DNA from: Bacillota bacterium
GTDB taxonomy: Bacteria; Bacillota; Bacilli; Paenibacillales; Paenibacillaceae
Reading direction: 5' to 3'
DNA: 36,890 nt
NCBI GenBank assembly: GCA_023386495.1
Contig: JAEWJS010000195.1
Span: 1 to 36,890, forward strand
Positions 1 through 7,619 of this stretch are shown here, in pieces. Made by a program: the position numbers and the translations under genes. Numbering within the stretch: the first letter of the stretch is position 1; every line of letters starts with the position of its first letter. Under the pieces are notes generated by a model. It had not been told where the DNA came from. It made no database searches and saw only the letters and a program-made list of their open reading frames with translations.

Positions 1-3
1 GGG

Positions 4-480
4 GTGGCGGTGTACTTGGAAAGATTCCACCTGTTTCTTGACTTTGACGGTGTGCTTGTTACGAAGTTTTCTAAGCCATCAGAGCGATACGAGGGTATGG
101 AATTCGACCCTGCCTGTTTAGAAACGCTCGAACAGGTTCTCCAATACCTCCGGGAGAGCTTTGACGAAGTAGTCGTGGTCGTAATCAGCAACTGGCGGTT
201 TGAGTTGCCGGAAAAGGAACTCGTTCGGCGGCTACAGGAACATGACGGTATAAGCCCTGCGGCAACCGCCATTCAGGTACTTGGCAAGCAAGGGGATAAA
301 CGGTCGGCGTTGACAGCATACATAGAACAGGGCCATTTGCCCGCAAAGCAATACATCATTCTCGACGACGAAAATTTGGGCGACGAGCTGCGACCTATGC
401 AGATTCGTACACGCAGCGAGGATGGCATACGGGACACTTATGGATTGTTAAATACAGTGACCGAATTTTTAAGCCGCTGA
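4..480 (+). CDS. HAD-superfamily phosphatase-like protein (SAK-type HAD domain), 5' end possibly outside window
   Basis: This 158-residue frame begins with GTG at the window edge and is open to base 1, so the true start may lie upstream. The HAD fold is visible. Motif I is DFDGV at residues 13-17 with the nucleophile and acid aspartates. Motif II is the hydrophobic strand ending in ISNWR at 61-65. A lysine or arginine for motif III can come from the KQGDKR stretch around 95-100, and the acidic motif IV is ILDDE at 119-123. The overall pattern (DFDGVL, then I-S-N/S-W, then LDD) resembles the HAD domain found alone or in Swiss-Army-Knife RNA-repair proteins. That family name is knowledge of the family; substrate and pathway cannot be read from the sequence. 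The neighbouring accessory island makes a defence or RNA-repair role conceivable but unproven. No clear terminator follows. Confidence 0.75.
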   Translation: MAVYLERFHLFLDFDGVLVTKFSKPSERYEGMEFDPACLETLEQVLQYLRESFDEVVVVVISNWRFELPEKELVRRLQEHDGISPAATAIQVLGKQGDKRSALTAYIEQGHLPAKQYIILDDENLGDELRPMQIRTRSEDGIRDTYGLLNTVTEFLSR

Positions 481-1290
481 CGTTGCGGGCCCGGAACGGC
501 GTGAACGCTGTACCACTGGCATTTATACACCTGCGGGAAAGCCGCAAATTTGGACACGCTAGGCCACGGGTTCCACGAGCAAGACGATGTACTTGCCGAT
601 ACAGATCGAGGTTGTAGCTTGGGGGCGTGAGACACGGAGGACACTCTCCGAGCCTTTGAAGCCGCTGGGAAGGCGGAAATACAGACTCAAGGCACGAGAA
701 CGTAAGGGAAACGCCCTTCCGTTTGCCGGTCATACATTATTGGAACTAGACGTCCCGAAAGTGTGCTGCTTGCAGGCAGATGGAGTTGTAAGTCGAGAAT
801 ACACCGAGAACAGAGTCGGAATAAGTTCGGAATAGGTCTTCGGATTGGCGGGATCCTTGCCAGCGAGGGGGGCGTTTTGGAATAGTCAGAATAGGCCAGT
901 TGCTTTATTCATGGTTGACCTATTGTAGGGCCGGATGTGCGAGTTTCACCCTTTCTTATCTATTCCAACATACATGGGTCTTCTTCAATTCTTTCTAGTC
1001 CTACATTCAAACCTATACATATATCTATTCTTATTTGTATTCTAGGCCTATTCTACATATATTCTGTTCTATTCCAAGTGCAAGGTTGCCCGTTTGTACT
1101 TAGCCTTCGGGGCGCTGTAATTTCGCCTTTTTTAGTTGAGTGCTGACCGTTTGTTTCGGTCTGGTCATTGCAACGCCTCACTTGGGGGCCTGTACGCCAC
1201 AACCTCTCTCCGCTCGCGAGCCAATGGCACCCACGCTTCGCCGCTACGATCCAGCCTACACTTGGAACCGAAGTACCCACCGACCTTCTG
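481..1290. other. Long non-coding / decayed stretch without a supportable gene
   Basis: About 800 bases follow the HAD gene without any reading frame that combines a ribosome site, sensible composition and a recognisable domain. Short frames exist on both strands but look random, with rare residues and no motifs. Composition switches inside the stretch: about 481-900 is GC-balanced, while about 945-1080 is AT-rich and dominated by TATTC motifs (separate entry). It is most likely the remains of older accessory genes. Confidence 0.6.
797..1074. repeat. Cluster of GAATA / TATTC motifs in inverted arrangement
   Basis: Twelve copies of GAATA, counting both strands, lie in under 280 bases, where about one would be expected by chance. 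Plus-strand GAATA starts at 797, 819, 830, 880 and 889. The complement TATTC starts at 906, 961, 1026, 1038, 1049, 1060 and 1070. Many fit a longer core, (G/A)GAATAG. The last five are spaced 12, 11, 11 and 10 bases, close to one helical turn each. This could be a multi-site binding region or remains of a repeat array. No function is known. Confidence 0.45.
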
Positions 1291-1398
1291 CTCTGTACAG
1301 CCTAATGGCCCTGACGGACTTAATGCAACAAGCGAGCCGCGTAGCAACACAGCCAATTCGATGTACTCACTAGAGGGCACTTTCGCAACAAATCCGTA

Positions 1399-1425
1399 AG
1401 CTGGAGTGATTGGATTAGTTATGGG
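1399..1425 (+). repeat. 27-bp imperfect direct repeat, left copy, bordering the Sir2-HerA-FRG cassette
   Basis: The 27 bases starting AGCTGGAGTGATTGGATTAG match 5793-5819 at 25 of 27 positions in direct orientation. The right copy overlaps the stop codon of the FRG gene. The pair brackets about 4.4 kb that includes the whole AT-rich defence cassette. It may mark an insertion or recombination boundary. Confidence 0.5.
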
Positions 1426-1490
1426 GAGAACCTGATTGCTGTCGGGGATGAAGAACAGCCGAGCAGAGTAGGAAAGTTTGCAAATTAAGA

Positions 1491-1532
1491 ATACACCGCT
1501 ATGTAGCCCAAAAGCTCTGGCGGTGTATTTTT
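1491..1532 (+). terminator. Intrinsic-terminator-like hairpin, repeat family copy 1
   Basis: The perfect 9-bp stem ATACACCGC / GCGGTGTAT (1491-1499 with 1520-1528) is followed by a T run (1528-1532). The same hairpin with the same downstream tail (ATGCCC.GAAG.CAACG) recurs at 7391-7434, and a weaker version lies at 6075-6115. Confidence 0.65.
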
Positions 1533-1844
1533 AATGCCCTAGAAGTCAACGCGGAGTCAACAAATGACTCATGAAGGTATGTTCAAGGAGGGCCAGACAA
1601 ACGCTAGTTTGGACCTCTTATGATGCCGCGTACATACAGACAAAGAGCCAGGACCACCATTACGGTGTTGCAACCCTCGGCCCTTAAAGCGAATCAACAA
1701 TTCTAATGACCAAGCGAGTGGGCTGGAACGTTGCGCCAAATCGATGTTACAAAATTTGTTCGCAACTTGAAGTTAGCACCCAGAAGGTTGTAGAGATTGA
1801 CTTATCGGAAAATCAATTATCGTTGTTCCTGTTCTAGGAGGCTG

Positions 1845-1943
1845 ATGAACTCGTTTACTTTTTTTTCAAATAGACACGAAGGATTTGGTAATATTTTGTC
1901 GAATAATAATTATCAAAATCTATCCTCCTTGTCCCACCACTAA
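1845..1943 (+). CDS. Putative 32-residue leader peptide upstream of the Sir2 gene
   Basis: A short frame begins with ATG at 1845, three bases after a consensus AGGAGG (1836-1841), and ends with TAA at 1941-1943. That is 19 bases before the Sir2 start at 1963. The peptide starts MNSFTFFSN and ends SLSHH; it has no recognised domain. The spacing from ribosome site to start codon is shorter than usual, which weakens the call. The interest is positional: near its end (1924-1929) lies CCTCCT, complementary both to its own AGGAGG and, with one G-U pair, to the AGGGGG ribosome site of the Sir2 gene (1951-1956). Translation of the leader could therefore affect Sir2 expression. It could equally be chance. 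Confidence 0.3.
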   Translation: MNSFTFFSNRHEGFGNILSNNNYQNLSSLSHH

Positions 1944-1962
1944 TTTTGTTAGGGGGTTTATT

Positions 1963-3102
1963 ATGTCAGTTGACTCAGAGAAAATGTACCACTATCGCAA
2001 TGGTATTGATTTACTAGAATCAAAAGAATTCGACGAACAAAGAGAATCAATTGCTCAATTTATAAAGAGTCAATGTAAAAGTGAGAATCTACACTTATTA
2101 ATTGGGTCTGGTTGCTCTTTACCTTCTATTCCCTTAATGGGGAAAACATTTGAACAGATCAAGAATAACATTAATGAAGTCAAAATGGTTTTAGGAAAAT
2201 TCAATGGGGATAGTAAAGACATAGAGGGCTATCTGAATTGGTTAAATACCGGAATAAGCTTCTTTGAAGAAACCTCTGCGGATTATTTGAAATATAGAAA
2301 AGCATTTGATGCTACGAAAAAAGAATTATTAAAGTCAATTAGAGTAAATTACTATGATGAATCGGATACCACTACTAACACTACACTTGTGAACTATCTT
2401 AATTTTTACAATTGCATTTTTTCGCAACGTGGATATAACAAAAATGCACCAATCAATGTTTTTACAACAAATTACGATTTATTCAACGAAGTTGCTTTAG
2501 AAAAACTCGGTATTCATTATACAAACGGGTTCCGGGGTAGTGTTAATCGTATGTTTGACCCTGCAGAATTTAGATTAAGATTGGTAGATGACGAAAATCG
2601 ATATAAAGATAAATGGAGTGCTATAAGACGATACGTGAAGCTCTACAAAATTCACGGCTCTATTGATTGGCAATATAGTAATGCCTTGAATGCAATAATA
2701 CAAACAAATTCTAAAACTTATACAAAAACCGATGAAGCTACAGATATTATGATTTATCCTACAGTTCATAAACATTTTGAAACTCAGCAAACCCCTTATT
2801 CCGAACTATTCAGGGAATTCACAATAAATCTTCAAAAGAAAAACTCGACACTAATTGTTCTTGGATATGGTTTTCCGGATGAACACATTAATCAGTTAAT
2901 TGCTCAATCATTGAACAATGAAGACTTTACGTTGATTATTTTTGGTGATAAAGATGAAGAAAAGGCAACTGCATTTATTAGTCAGCATCAAGGAAGGCAA
3001 AACCTGCACTTTATCGGCGGTGCATATAACGGTTCTAGTCAAAATGGACATCACTTTCACAATGTTATTGAGATGCTAGGACAAGGTGATAATCATGCAT
3101 AA
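1963..3102 (+). CDS. Sir2-like NAD-hydrolase, defence effector (Sir2-HerA type)
   Basis: Encodes 379 residues with the SIR2-like NAD-binding fold. An NAD-binding loop LLIGSGCS is at about 46-52. FTTNYD (167-172) is the usual TTNYD motif of bacterial defensive sirtuins. KIHGSIDW (229-236) carries the catalytic histidine at about 231, and GYGFPDEHIN (301-310) forms the C-terminal nucleotide-pocket motif. Proteins of this class act in the cytoplasm and, in phage defence, deplete NAD+; they are not typical deacetylases. I chose the ATG at 1963 over an upstream in-frame start because AGGGGGT (1951-1957) sits at proper distance. The upstream 26 residues would be read across the leader region. The gene is AT-rich, unlike the genes from 7600 on. 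It overlaps the HerA gene by 8 bases, indicating one operon and coupled translation. Immunity function is inferred from the family and the partner. Confidence 0.88.
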   Translation: MSVDSEKMYHYRNGIDLLESKEFDEQRESIAQFIKSQCKSENLHLLIGSGCSLPSIPLMGKTFEQIKNNINEVKMVLGKFNGDSKDIEGYLNWLNTGISFFEETSADYLKYRKAFDATKKELLKSIRVNYYDESDTTTNTTLVNYLNFYNCIFSQRGYNKNAPINVFTTNYDLFNEVALEKLGIHYTNGFRGSVNRMFDPAEFRLRLVDDENRYKDKWSAIRRYVKLYKIHGSIDWQYSNALNAIIQTNSKTYTKTDEATDIMIYPTVHKHFETQQTPYSELFREFTINLQKKNSTLIVLGYGFPDEHINQLIAQSLNNEDFTLIIFGDKDEEKATAFISQHQGRQNLHFIGGAYNGSSQNGHHFHNVIEMLGQGDNHA

Positions 3103-4915
3103 TAAAAATAGTATAGGCATCGTGAGCAAGGTGTTTACAAATAAGATCGTAATAGAGGTTCCTGATACAAATAAATTAATTAACAACTTACTTGGGGACT
3201 TATACATCTGTGATGGTATTAATAGTTTAGTCACCATTCACAAGTCAAATCATCAAAAATTTATTTATCAGATTTTAAGTTTGTATGAACTAGAAAAGCC
3301 CTACGATAACGAACAGGAGCTCTCAAAGTTTTCTGAGAAAGCTTATTTTGAAGCAATACCTTTAGGGGAGATCTTAGACGATGGTTTCCATTTTGGATTA
3401 TCACGTTTCCCAATGATTGGTGCAGACGTATTTCAAACCGTTAGAAAAGACATTGATACAATTTTTTACTTAAATGATGTAAAACTATCAATATCTCTTG
3501 GTTATTTGTCAAGCCATCAAGAATACTCACCAAGGTTTTCCCTAGATAAATTATTAACACACCATTTAAGTATATTAGGGAATACCGGATCGGGAAAATC
3601 TACAACAGTCCGAAAACTATTATATGAGGTGTATGAATCAGCGATCAGAGATAAAATTGATATTGATTCTACTAATTTCGTGATATTTGATGTTCATGAT
3701 GAGTATGCATCTTTACCAAGTAATCATACACAGTCAATAAACGTGGGTGGGGAACTTTCTATTCCACTAGAAACATTATCAATAGATGACTGGATTAACT
3801 TAGTGCAACCTTCATCTGCTGTGCAACTGCCGATTTTACTGAATGGACTAAGACTAGCAAATATTTTAGAGCAAGATATTGATCGATCTAAGTGGGTTAA
3901 AGTTTATTGTGCTCTAGAACTATATAACAATGTTCAGACCGAAGCAGTTGCCAAAAGAACAAAAATTGTAGGCTTACTAAGCAGTGTTAATGATCCTCGA
4001 ATTAATTCAGTGCTACAGGGTTACGATTCAAAATTTGGTAGTATGTCTAATGATACAGCCTTTAAAGATACACTTAAACAATACATAGCAGATAAAACAA
4101 GTCTTGAATATGATGAGTGTAGGGAATATATTCAAAATCTATTGGATTTATCCGACTGCTCAATAAAAAAACTCAAATCAATTGAACTTGGTATTGAAAT
4201 TACTTTTCTATTTGAAGAAGCAAAAGGAAATGCACAAGTAAGATCATACTGCTCTACATTAATGACTCGAATAAACAATCTAATTTCAACATACTCTGCA
4301 ACACTTTTTGATGATGACGAACAAAAAATAAAAAAATTCCAAGAAGTTACTCGTTTTGAAAAAGGATATACTGTGTTTAAAGTCTCTAGTATGAACGATT
4401 CAGATTTACTATTTTTTACGGGCTATATGTTGAGGGTTGTCTATAATTCTCAAAAAGCCACTCGCAGTGATCAAACAATTATTAATAAATTGTTTCACTT
4501 TGTTTTAGACGAGGCCCACAAGTACATTACTGAAAATAAAGAGGGTATCCATCAATCATTACAAATATTTGAGCAAATCGCCAAAGAAGGCCGGAAATTT
4601 GGGATATTCATGATACTTGCAAGTCAACGACCAGGTGAACTCTCAAGAACAGTGTTATCCCAATGTAATAACTTTGTTCTTCATAGAATACGGAACAATA
4701 TAGATTTAGAACAAATGAGGAAAAGTATACCGTATTTAAGTGATGCACAATTAACAAGAATATCGTACTTACGTACGGGGTCAGCTTTACTGGTTGGTGA
4801 AGCATTTTCAATACCTATGGAGATAGTTATACAGGGAGAAGAGTACGGGGATATTTCGAAAACTATTTGCCCATCTGAATCATGGAAACCATTGCTTAAT
4901 AGTCCCCATGCTTAA
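3095..4915 (+). CDS. herA: HerA-like hexameric ATPase/translocase, partner of Sir2
   Basis: Encodes 606 residues in HerA/FtsK-family order. A beta-rich N-terminal region (about 1-140) resembles a HAS barrel. Walker A is GNTGSGKST (162-170), and a long helical insertion spans about 230-420. Walker B is FVLDEAH (469-475), and the C-terminal motor block EGRKFGIFMILASQRP (498-513) precedes the NNFVLHRI strand. HerA proteins assemble as hexameric rings that pump or unwind DNA; in Sir2-HerA defence the ring binds the Sir2 subunit. The ATG at 3095 is preferred over GTG at 3086 because AAGGTG (3083-3088) precedes it at good spacing. It overlaps the Sir2 stop by 8 bases. Length is normal for HerA-type defence ATPases. 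Base composition matches the Sir2 and FRG genes, so the three arrived together. Confidence 0.88.
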   Translation: MHNKNSIGIVSKVFTNKIVIEVPDTNKLINNLLGDLYICDGINSLVTIHKSNHQKFIYQILSLYELEKPYDNEQELSKFSEKAYFEAIPLGEILDDGFHFGLSRFPMIGADVFQTVRKDIDTIFYLNDVKLSISLGYLSSHQEYSPRFSLDKLLTHHLSILGNTGSGKSTTVRKLLYEVYESAIRDKIDIDSTNFVIFDVHDEYASLPSNHTQSINVGGELSIPLETLSIDDWINLVQPSSAVQLPILLNGLRLANILEQDIDRSKWVKVYCALELYNNVQTEAVAKRTKIVGLLSSVNDPRINSVLQGYDSKFGSMSNDTAFKDTLKQYIADKTSLEYDECREYIQNLLDLSDCSIKKLKSIELGIEITFLFEEAKGNAQVRSYCSTLMTRINNLISTYSATLFDDDEQKIKKFQEVTRFEKGYTVFKVSSMNDSDLLFFTGYMLRVVYNSQKATRSDQTIINKLFHFVLDEAHKYITENKEGIHQSLQIFEQIAKEGRKFGIFMILASQRPGELSRTVLSQCNNFVLHRIRNNIDLEQMRKSIPYLSDAQLTRISYLRTGSALLVGEAFSIPMEIVIQGEEYGDISKTICPSESWKPLLNSPHA

Positions 4916-4963
4916 GATGATATATAGGCTGAAGGATATAAATAATATAATTATAAGGGCGGA

Positions 4964-5794
4964 ATGATATTGAAACAGGTAGATGAAAATATATTTGAGG
5001 CAGAAAGTTGGTTAGATCTGCATAAGGAACTGTTTGATTTTGGGCCACATCCTGATCACGGTCGTTTTCGTGCAAATTTTGCTTATCGTGGACTTGATCG
5101 AGCCCAATATAATCTAGTTACAAGCTTAATGAGAATAGAGAATACCAAGATGGAACCGCACCTATTGCGTAATTTTAAGAAGTATGCCAGATCAGTCCTT
5201 AAAGACCAAAAGAATGATTGGGAGCTTTTGTCTGTAGCTCAACACTATGGTTTACCAACGAGGCTACTTGATTGGTCATTTTCACCTTATGTTGCATTAC
5301 ACTTTGCAACTTCAGATATTAATGCCTATAGTGATGCTGGCGCTGTGTGGTGCCTAGATATGTTAAAGGTCAACGAATTGCTACCACATGAGTTTAAAGA
5401 ACAATTGGAAGGAAATAAATCTTATGTATTTACAGTTGATCTTTTACAGAACGCTTGTAAAGAATTCGAGGAGTTTGATAGTAAAAAAGGTAGTGGTGAC
5501 GACTTTGTAATTTGCTTAGAACCACCCTCACTGGATGAAAGGATCGTAAACCAATATGCAATGTTTACAGTCATGACAAATAGAGACCGTAGCATAGATG
5601 ACTGGTTAAGGCAACACCCAAATTTATATAAGAAAATAATAATACCTGCGGAGTTAAAGTTAGAGGTTAGAGATAAGTTAGATCAAGCCAACATAAATGA
5701 AAGAATGATTTACCCTGGATTACAGGGCATTAGTGCATGGTTGAAAAGGCATTGTACAAATACTAAATTAATGACACCAAAGACGACTTTATAG
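4964..5794 (+). CDS. FRG-domain protein, third member of the Sir2-HerA cassette
   Basis: Encodes 276 residues with an FRG domain. FAYRGLDR at 39-46 corresponds to the name-giving F-R-G motif and is followed by VTSLMR, the usual L.PSL.R element. AQHYGLPTRLLDWSFSP lies at 92-108 and runs into VALHFA (110-115), the strongest signature of the family. The C-terminal half (about 120-276) has no motif I recognise. FRG domains are widespread in phages and defence islands, but their activity is not established to my knowledge. The gene begins 49 bases after herA with AAGG at 4955-4958, shares its AT-rich composition and lacks an obvious promoter of its own, so it is probably part of the operon. Its stop codon overlaps the right 27-bp direct repeat. 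It could be a second effector, a regulator or a sensor of the Sir2-HerA complex. Confidence 0.82.
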   Translation: MILKQVDENIFEAESWLDLHKELFDFGPHPDHGRFRANFAYRGLDRAQYNLVTSLMRIENTKMEPHLLRNFKKYARSVLKDQKNDWELLSVAQHYGLPTRLLDWSFSPYVALHFATSDINAYSDAGAVWCLDMLKVNELLPHEFKEQLEGNKSYVFTVDLLQNACKEFEEFDSKKGSGDDFVICLEPPSLDERIVNQYAMFTVMTNRDRSIDDWLRQHPNLYKKIIIPAELKLEVRDKLDQANINERMIYPGLQGISAWLKRHCTNTKLMTPKTTL

Positions 5795-5819
5795 CTGGAG
5801 TAATTGAATTAGTTATGGG
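5793..5819 (+). repeat. 27-bp imperfect direct repeat, right copy
   Basis: Matches 1399-1425 at 25 of 27 positions in direct orientation. It begins within the TAG stop codon of the FRG gene, so the cassette ends exactly at the repeat. The identity here is higher than between the two larger diverged copies at this point (5974 onward), which suggests a more recent origin. Confidence 0.5.
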
Positions 5820-6074
5820 AGGGCCTGATCATCATTCTCTCCGAATTAAAGCACCGGTGGCGCTCATCACCAAGCAGGTACAATGGACCCGACGGAACAA
5901 AGACGGCAAATGCGCCAGATGGGCACTTCTTGGTACGCCTTGATGTACTTCTTGAAGGCATTTCCACAAGGAATCCGATAGTTGGAGCGATTGGATATCA
6001 TGGCTAGATAACCCCATCGCCGTTGGGGATGAAGGAAAACCGAGCAAGGCATAACAGTATGAAGATTTCGAGTT

Positions 6075-6115
6075 CATCGCCATGCGATTTGTTGGAACGG
6101 CGATGAGGGTTTTTA
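6075..6115 (+). terminator. Terminator-like hairpin, repeat family copy 2
   Basis: Stem CATCGCC (6075-6081) pairs with GGCGATG (6099-6105), followed by AGGGTTTTT. It occupies the same place in repeat copy 2 as the hairpin 1491-1532 does in copy 1 and could end transcription of the defence operon. Confidence 0.5.
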
Positions 6116-6221
6116 AATGCGAAGTTAATAAGTAATCAACACTCGGTTTATGAGATACTTACATACGTTTCAGACCAGTCGAGCGCTCGTATTTCACTCG
6201 GTGAGCTGTAGAAACAATAAA

Positions 6222-6264
6222 GGGTCGGGGCTGCATTGCCATAACGGTGCTGCAAACCCGGCCC
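6222..6264. repeat. Long imperfect palindrome
   Basis: GGGTCGGGG..TGCA at the left pairs with TGCA..ACCCGGCCC at the right, and the inner part (TTGCC / GGTG) also pairs around an ATAAC loop. A related but less perfect palindrome lies at 1645-1683 in repeat copy 1. It resembles small palindromic intergenic elements. Confidence 0.45.
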
Positions 6265-6426
6265 ATTTGTATACGAGTCAACAATTAAACGGTACAATTG
6301 TGCCATTCAACGAGAACTCAATGTGTCAAGTTCGATCATGGTTGTTTTACCTGTCATTATCCTGCATCAATTGTCAGGCTAATAGATCAGCTGAATGATA
6401 TGCTCCTCATGAAAGGAGGGATTGAC

Positions 6427-7338
6427 GTGGATTGGCTTCAACGGATGAATCTGGCCATCGACTACATCGAGGATCACTTAGACAGCCATATCGATTACGA
6501 TCAGATTGCGAGAGTTGCACTATGCTCTGTGTATCAATTTCAACGGATGTTCTCGTTTGTGCTCGAAATTCCATTATCCGATTATATCCGGCGCAGACGG
6601 CTAACGCTTGCGGCATTCGACTTGCAGGACAAGCGGAACAGAGTTACGGACGTTGCCTTAAAGTATGGGTATGAGACGCCTGAGTCATTCTCAAGAGCTT
6701 TTCAGAATTTACACGGCCTGACCCCTACTGCGGCACGCTATGCAGGCAGCCAGTTGAAGGCTTATCCTCGCATCTCCTTTCAATTGACCTTAAAAGGAGT
6801 TACTGAGATGAATTATCGCATCGAGGAGCGCGAAGCTTTTCAAGTATTCGGTCTGGAAGACGTGTACGGGATTGATACCATCGCCAACCAAGAAGGCATA
6901 TCGATCCCGGAGGTATGGCAGAACATATGCGGCAATGGATATATTGAGGGATTGATCCAATCGATTAACGGGGATTGGCGCGCCGAGGGGCGATTCGGTC
7001 ATGAGCTTAGCGAGATCTTTGCATTCGATTCCTACAAATTCACGAGCAATACGACATTCCCTTATCTCATCGGGTGCTATAGATTAGCGGATAGCAAAAT
7101 CGATGGCTATACGGTTGTCGACGTCCCGGCTTCGACCTGGGCGGTGTTCTCGACCTTGAACGACGGGAATAGCAGCGGTAACTACGATCTGCGTTCCCTG
7201 AAAAATCGGATCTTCTCTGAATGGCTGCAAACGTCGAAGTATACTATTATTGATGGCGGAAATTTTGAGATGTATTGTACGAATCAAGACGGCTATCAGT
7301 ATTGCGAGTTGTGGTATCGAATCGAGGAGAAGGAATAG
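6427..7338 (+). CDS. AraC-family regulator with C-terminal GyrI-like effector domain
   Basis: Encodes 303 residues. The N-terminal ~105 residues contain two helix-turn-helix units of the AraC/XylS type. The first has IARVALCSVYQFQRMFS; the second has VTDVALKYGYETPESFSRAF, leading to the canonical HGLTPTAAR end. A C-terminal domain of about 155 residues, starting at MNYRIEEREAF, fits the GyrI-like/BmrR effector-binding fold, which binds small hydrophobic or cationic molecules. Such proteins act as cytoplasmic one-component sensors. I chose GTG at 6427 because AAAGGAGGG (6412-6420) sits six bases upstream; longer in-frame starts have no ribosome site. The gene stands alone and ends in a hairpin at 7391. 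Its target is not evident; the stress genes downstream are candidates. Confidence 0.85.
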   Translation: MDWLQRMNLAIDYIEDHLDSHIDYDQIARVALCSVYQFQRMFSFVLEIPLSDYIRRRRLTLAAFDLQDKRNRVTDVALKYGYETPESFSRAFQNLHGLTPTAARYAGSQLKAYPRISFQLTLKGVTEMNYRIEEREAFQVFGLEDVYGIDTIANQEGISIPEVWQNICGNGYIEGLIQSINGDWRAEGRFGHELSEIFAFDSYKFTSNTTFPYLIGCYRLADSKIDGYTVVDVPASTWAVFSTLNDGNSSGNYDLRSLKNRIFSEWLQTSKYTIIDGGNFEMYCTNQDGYQYCELWYRIEEKE

Positions 7339-7390
7339 TCAGCAATCTATACAACTTCGCCTCGAAGCCTTTAAGGTATATCAATTATTA

Positions 7391-7434
7391 AATACATCGC
7401 CATGTAGCCTTAGGGCTGAGACGATGTATTTTTT
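7391..7434 (+). terminator. Intrinsic terminator of the AraC-type gene, repeat family copy 3
   Basis: Perfect stem AATACATCG / CGATGTATT (7391-7399 with 7422-7430) followed by Ts. The hairpin, part of its loop (ATGTAGCC) and the tail (ATGCCCCGAAGCCAACG) match the copy at 1491, so this is a mobile or duplicated terminator module. Confidence 0.75.
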
Positions 7435-7552
7435 ATGCCCCGAAGCCAACGGCCGGTTGGGCCAAGGCAGTGTGCCTTTTTATTGCTCTCGTATGCAGGA
7501 ACGAAGTGGGTATGATTAGAGGGAAAAGTAATTTAAAATAATTTCGAGGACG

Positions 7553-7579
7553 TGTCGATTTCCGGAAATGCCGTTCGTC
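7553..7579 (+). promoter_or_regulatory. ECF-sigma-like promoter motif
   Basis: TGTCGA (7553-7558), 17 bases, then CGTC (7576-7579), about 40 bases before the alpha/beta hydrolase start. The TGTC...CGTC pattern resembles target promoters reported for ECF41/ECF42-type sigma factors. No such sigma factor gene is in the window. Confidence 0.4.
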
Positions 7580-7619
7580 GTATAGTAAATCGATGAAATG
7601 TCAATTAAGAGGGGGATAT

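Larger units (their letters stand above)
1302..1704 (+). repeat. Diverged ~400-bp repeat unit, copy 1 (decayed gene tail + hairpin + palindrome)
   Basis: This segment aligns end to end with 5880-6288 in the same order. A GACGG-containing start is shared. A decayed coding tail encodes SWSDWIS...IAVGDE..PS (about 1399-1466; copy 2 reads SWSDWIS...IAVGDE..PS). After it come a terminator-like hairpin (1491-1532), a palindromic block (1645-1683, GGTGTTGCAACCCTCGGCCC-like) and the shared end TCAACAATT. Conservation at protein level in the tail suggests a once-functional gene, but the frame upstream carries stops and frame changes. I do not recognise the protein. Confidence 0.55.
5880..6288 (+). repeat. 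Diverged ~400-bp repeat unit, copy 2
   Basis: Aligns with 1302-1704 in the same order and at similar length. The decayed coding region reads YNGPDG near its start (copy 1: PNGPDG) and, in another frame, SWSDWIS...IAVGDEGKPSKA stop at about 5974-6051. A hairpin (6075-6115), a palindrome (6222-6264) and TCAACAATT at the end follow. Frame changes between the two coding blocks mark it as a relic. The parent gene is not recognised. Between 5820 and 6426 I see nothing else. Confidence 0.55.

Noticed and set aside
395..733. 112-residue minus-strand frame after the HAD gene
   Set aside because: No ribosome site, no motif, and overlaps the HAD gene 3' end.
797..1074. CRISPR array
   Set aside because: The repeated unit is only 5-7 bases with no constant longer repeat or spacer structure, and there are no cas genes.
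1136..1399. 87-residue plus-strand frame
   Set aside because: Ends at the PNGPDG...ATNP relic shared with 5880-5975; the frame is broken relative to copy 2, so I treat it as part of the repeat, not a gene.
1399..5819. Insertion sequence or integrative element carrying its own recombinase
   Set aside because: Direct repeats are present, but no transposase, integrase or terminal inverted repeats are seen between them.
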